A stretch of DNA of 64,000 bases from Mycolicibacterium lutetiense (GTDB lineage: Bacteria > Actinomycetota > Actinomycetes > Mycobacteriales > Mycobacteriaceae): NCBI RefSeq assembly GCF_017876775.1, contig NZ_JAGIOP010000002.1, forward strand, positions 3,348,001 through 3,412,000, in the 5' to 3' direction. This document shows positions 62,045 to 64,000 of the stretch, in pieces. The notes beneath the pieces were generated by a model. It did no database searches and had not been told where the DNA came from. It saw only the letters and a program-made list of their open reading frames with translations. The position numbers and the translations under genes are program-made. Positions within the stretch are counted from its first letter, which is position 1. Each line of letters opens with the position of its first letter.

Positions 62045-62527
62045 CTACCCGGCGGGGCCGGGGAGCGTCGGCGTGCCGGCGACCGGTCCACCCCCGGGCG
62101 AGACGGTCGGTACACCCTTGCCGGATGCAGTGCCGGCCGCTGTCGCCACCGGAGCGGCGACGATGGGTGCCGGTGCTGCGGGGATCGGTGCGGCGGCGGG
62201 TACCACCGGCACCGGCGGAACCAACGGCGGCGGCGCCAGTGGTGGCGGAACCAACGGCGGCGGCGCCATGGGCGGCGGAACTACCGGCGGCGGCGCCAGG
62301 GGTACCGGCGGAACGGCGGCGGGGGCAATCCCCGCGGCTTCCACCGCCGGCGCGGCGCATACCGGTGCCCCGGGCGCGGCAGCTGCCGCGTCGACGCATT
62401 TGTATCCGCCGGTCTTGAGTGGCTGCGCCGCCGAGTGTGGGCTCAGCGCTACCGCCGCCGCTACCGCGGTCAGGCAGAATCCGGCGCTGACAGCAGTTCT
62501 GACGGAGATGTGGGCAAAGGTGGTCAT
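62045..62527 (-). CDS. Secreted Pro/Ala-rich protein
   Basis: This 160-residue protein has a signal peptide (to ~34, AVSAGFCLTAVAAAVALSPHSAAQ). A short segment with two cysteines (GGYKCVDAAAAAPGAPVCAA) is followed by ~100 residues of APPPLVPPP-type repeats. The repeats are visible in DNA as near-copies of a 24-base unit around 62215-62300. Such proteins are common in mycobacterial culture filtrates; function unknown. ATG 62527 has GGAGG upstream. Confidence 0.75.
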   Translation of the reverse strand: MTTFAHISVRTAVSAGFCLTAVAAAVALSPHSAAQPLKTGGYKCVDAAAAAPGAPVCAAPAVEAAGIAPAAVPPVPLAPPPVVPPPMAPPPLVPPPLAPPPLVPPVPVVPAAAPIPAAPAPIVAAPVATAAGTASGKGVPTVSPGGGPVAGTPTLPGPAG

Positions 62528-62759
62528 CCCTCAACCGCCTCCCTTGGTTCGTGCGGAAATTACATCGATGACAGTTGTGTCAGCTGAACCGTAGAGCTGC
62601 CCGAAATCGGTGTCCACACAAGTTTTCAGATGGTTGCAGGGTTGACACGTGAGCGAGCCGTACTCGTGATCGCACCGTTTCCAACCGCCGGCGTCCGTCG
62701 TGTTATTGGAAGCGGGCATTGACGGCCAACTCTGCGTCCGGGTGCGATCTTCGCAAATC

Positions 62760-63626
62760 TCACTGGCCGAGCCGCATCAGAATGCCTTTGGCCACAAGCT
62801 GTTCGAAGCTGTAGCTGAACTCGCCACGATGTCCGACCGACAGGACGTAGCGATCCTGACCTTCGGTCAGCGGCACGGTGAAGGTGAAGGTGCAGTTGGC
62901 GCTCCCACTCTTGCCGGGACCGAGTGCGGTGGTGGCCAGGACGTCGCCTTCGCCGTTCTTGACGGTGACAGGAGTGCCGGGATTGACGTCGAAATATCCG
63001 TTTGCGCCCTGGCATTCTGTTCCGTCGAAGACGATACCTTCCGCCCCGGAATTGTCGGTGAGTACGAAAGTGCCCGTGACATTGGCTTTTTCGAGGATGT
63101 GGAAGCCTTGGGAGAACTGCGGACAGAAGGCGTCGACTGCGATCTTGTCGGCGAGCAGGCCCTGCTGTGGCTCACCGTCTTCGAGTCGGCGGCAGACCTG
63201 TCGACCGTGGGCGACGGCGTTGGCGTCCGAGTTGAACTGATCGCTGAGCCCGGAGTCCTTCAAGGAGTTGAGGTATCCGGCTTCCGGCGCGGGTGGTGGC
63301 CTGCGGCCCGCTACCAACAACACCCAGACCACGCCCGCAGTCAGCACGATGATCGCGGCCGCGGCGGTGGTCCCCAGCCAGGTCGCCCTGATGCCTGACG
63401 TCTTCAGTTCGAGATAGTCGGGCAGCATCCGCCCACCATCCGGGTCGGCCGATGCCGATCTGCCGTCGCGTACGCGATTCGTCGGATGCCCGGTGACGAA
63501 GTAGCGGCCTTCGTGGCGCCCGGAGGGGTCGGGGCGCCACCCGGTCGACGCGGACTCATGGATCTTCCCGCAGCGGCTGCAGGTGTCGGCGGAAGCGAGG
63601 GGTGATCCGCAATACGGGCAGGTCAC
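62760..63626 (-). CDS. Zinc-ribbon, DUF2510-like and DUF732 membrane protein
   Basis: This 288-residue protein begins with a zinc ribbon (CPYCGSPL...CSRCG, residues 3-23). A short DUF2510-like segment (GWRPDPSGRHEGRYFVTG), one membrane helix (~100-120, AAAAIIVLTAGVVWVLLV) and an outer part follow. The outer part contains a DUF732-like domain (YLNSLKDSGLSDQFNSDANA, GRQVCRRLEDG) and a final beta-rich region with a Cys pair. The start is uncertain: GTG 63626 puts the ribbon at the N-terminus, but the frame is open to 63854. It is divergent from the SDR at 63848. Function unknown. Confidence 0.7.
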   Translation of the reverse strand: MTCPYCGSPLASADTCSRCGKIHESASTGWRPDPSGRHEGRYFVTGHPTNRVRDGRSASADPDGGRMLPDYLELKTSGIRATWLGTTAAAAIIVLTAGVVWVLLVAGRRPPPAPEAGYLNSLKDSGLSDQFNSDANAVAHGRQVCRRLEDGEPQQGLLADKIAVDAFCPQFSQGFHILEKANVTGTFVLTDNSGAEGIVFDGTECQGANGYFDVNPGTPVTVKNGEGDVLATTALGPGKSGSANCTFTFTVPLTEGQDRYVLSVGHRGEFSYSFEQLVAKGILMRLGQ

Positions 63627-63834
63627 AGCGGACGATCCACCATCGGCAATCGATGACGGTTCGTCAGCGTCATCGTCGGGCCCTCTGTCATCAATACCTG
63701 TTATATGCCGGTCGGTCAGGTTACACAGCGGGCCGCTGATATTGGCGTCGGAAATGCCGGCGGCGGAGCCACCGGATCGTACCGCTGCTGAGCAGTCGTA
63801 CGGCCCCCGGCGCGGGGCCACGGATCTGTCTGTA

Positions 63835-63840
63835 TACCGT
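63835..63840 (+). promoter_or_regulatory. -10 hexamer TACCGT for the terminal SDR gene (leaderless)
   Basis: TACCGT (within TGTATACCGT) ends 7 nt before the ATG at 63848, with no ribosome binding site. Confidence 0.4.
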
Positions 63841-63847
63841 GCAAGCC

Positions 63848-64000
63848 ATGACACGAGTGACGGTGATCACGGGCGGTGCAGGTGGCATGGGACTGGCCAC
63901 GGCCAAGGTCGTCGGTCGCGACCAGACGGTGATGCTGTGCGATGTCCGGCAGGACCGCCTCGACGCTGCCGCCACCGCCCTGGGAGACCTGGGAATCGCC
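63848..64000 (+). CDS. Short-chain dehydrogenase/reductase, N-terminal part (cut by window edge)
   Basis: The first 51 codons are present. VTVITGGAGGMGLATAKVVG is the SDR Rossmann motif TGxxxGxG, followed by the strand ending in an acidic residue (MLCDVRQDRL) that favours NAD(H). The catalytic YxxxK lies outside the window. ATG 63848 is supported by the -10 hexamer 7 nt upstream. Confidence 0.85.
   Translation, partial: MTRVTVITGGAGGMGLATAKVVGRDQTVMLCDVRQDRLDAAATALGDLGIA

Noticed and set aside
62214..62300. Non-coding tandem repeat
   Set aside because: It encodes the APPPLVPPP-type units of the secreted Pro/Ala-rich protein.
1..64000. tRNA, rRNA and known mycobacterial small RNAs
   Set aside because: No cloverleaf-like segments with CCA-proximal T-loop sequence or rRNA stretches were seen in the intergenic regions I read.

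Overview
The window is high-GC actinobacterial chromosome from a mycobacterium, most likely a rapid grower (Mycolicibacterium type). From 1 to about 38.2 kb the gene content follows two blocks that flank the replication origin in Mycobacterium tuberculosis. The first is sigM-murJ(Rv3910)-Rv3909-mutT4-pcnA-Rv3906c. The second is Rv0036c to Rv0058 (TIGR03084 protein, MFS exporter, YqgE, Rv0039c, Mtc28, LeuS, MarR, GntR, LLM oxidoreductase, esterase, Ino1, PadR, Rv0048c, Rv0049, PonA1, Rv0051, rpsF-ssb-rpsR-rplI, intein-bearing DnaB). Here the blocks abut and the first is inverted relative to M. tuberculosis, so dnaA, gyrAB and oriC are not in the window. Orthologue names are from memory of those proteins; no search was run.

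Layout. 1-9.3 kb: envelope and RNA/nucleotide genes (sigM end, lipid II flippase MurJ with pseudokinase, DUF6049 partner, Nudix MutT4, tRNA CCA enzyme, a calcium-repeat protein). 9.4-17.3 kb: transporter, YqgE, small membrane and secreted proteins, leucyl-tRNA synthetase, an SDR. 17.3-22.5 kb: an insert absent from the M. tuberculosis order, with glucosylglycerate hydrolase and a fused substrate-binding/permease ABC importer, interleaved with MarR and GntR regulators. 22.5-31.8 kb: oxidoreductase, esterase, inositol-phosphate synthase, PadR, then the Rv0049-ponA1-GT87 cell-wall operon. 31.9-33.2 kb: two paralogous small membrane proteins. 33.3-38.2 kb: ribosomal/ssb operon and dnaB, whose upstream region carries a PafBC-type damage promoter, a near-perfect LexA box and DnaA-box-like repeats.

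From 38.2 kb to the end the window is accessory. It starts with an IS110 remnant and a stretch with no confident gene, then single genes and small operons for lipid and envelope functions: an MpaB-type oxygenase, an amidase lipoprotein, a TetR/OYE pair with a 27-bp palindrome, a DUF1254/1214 lipoprotein, a coiled-coil secreted protein, a serine-hydrolase lipoprotein, an SRPBCC-acyl-CoA ligase fusion, a Tat-exported DUF1906 protein, an extra signal peptidase I, MmpS/MmpL, a fused HadA-HadB dehydratase with PadR and SnoaL neighbours, a large secreted lipase-like protein, a lipoprotein gene broken by one in-frame amber codon, an L,D-transpeptidase, a Pro/Ala-rich secreted protein and a zinc-ribbon/DUF732 membrane protein.

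A recurring feature is a TANNNT hexamer ending 6-8 nt before an ATG/GTG with no ribosome binding site, seen at 14 genes, which fits leaderless transcription. Several convergent or tail-to-tail gene ends carry long palindromes that look like terminators. I saw no tRNA, rRNA, CRISPR array or intact insertion sequence.
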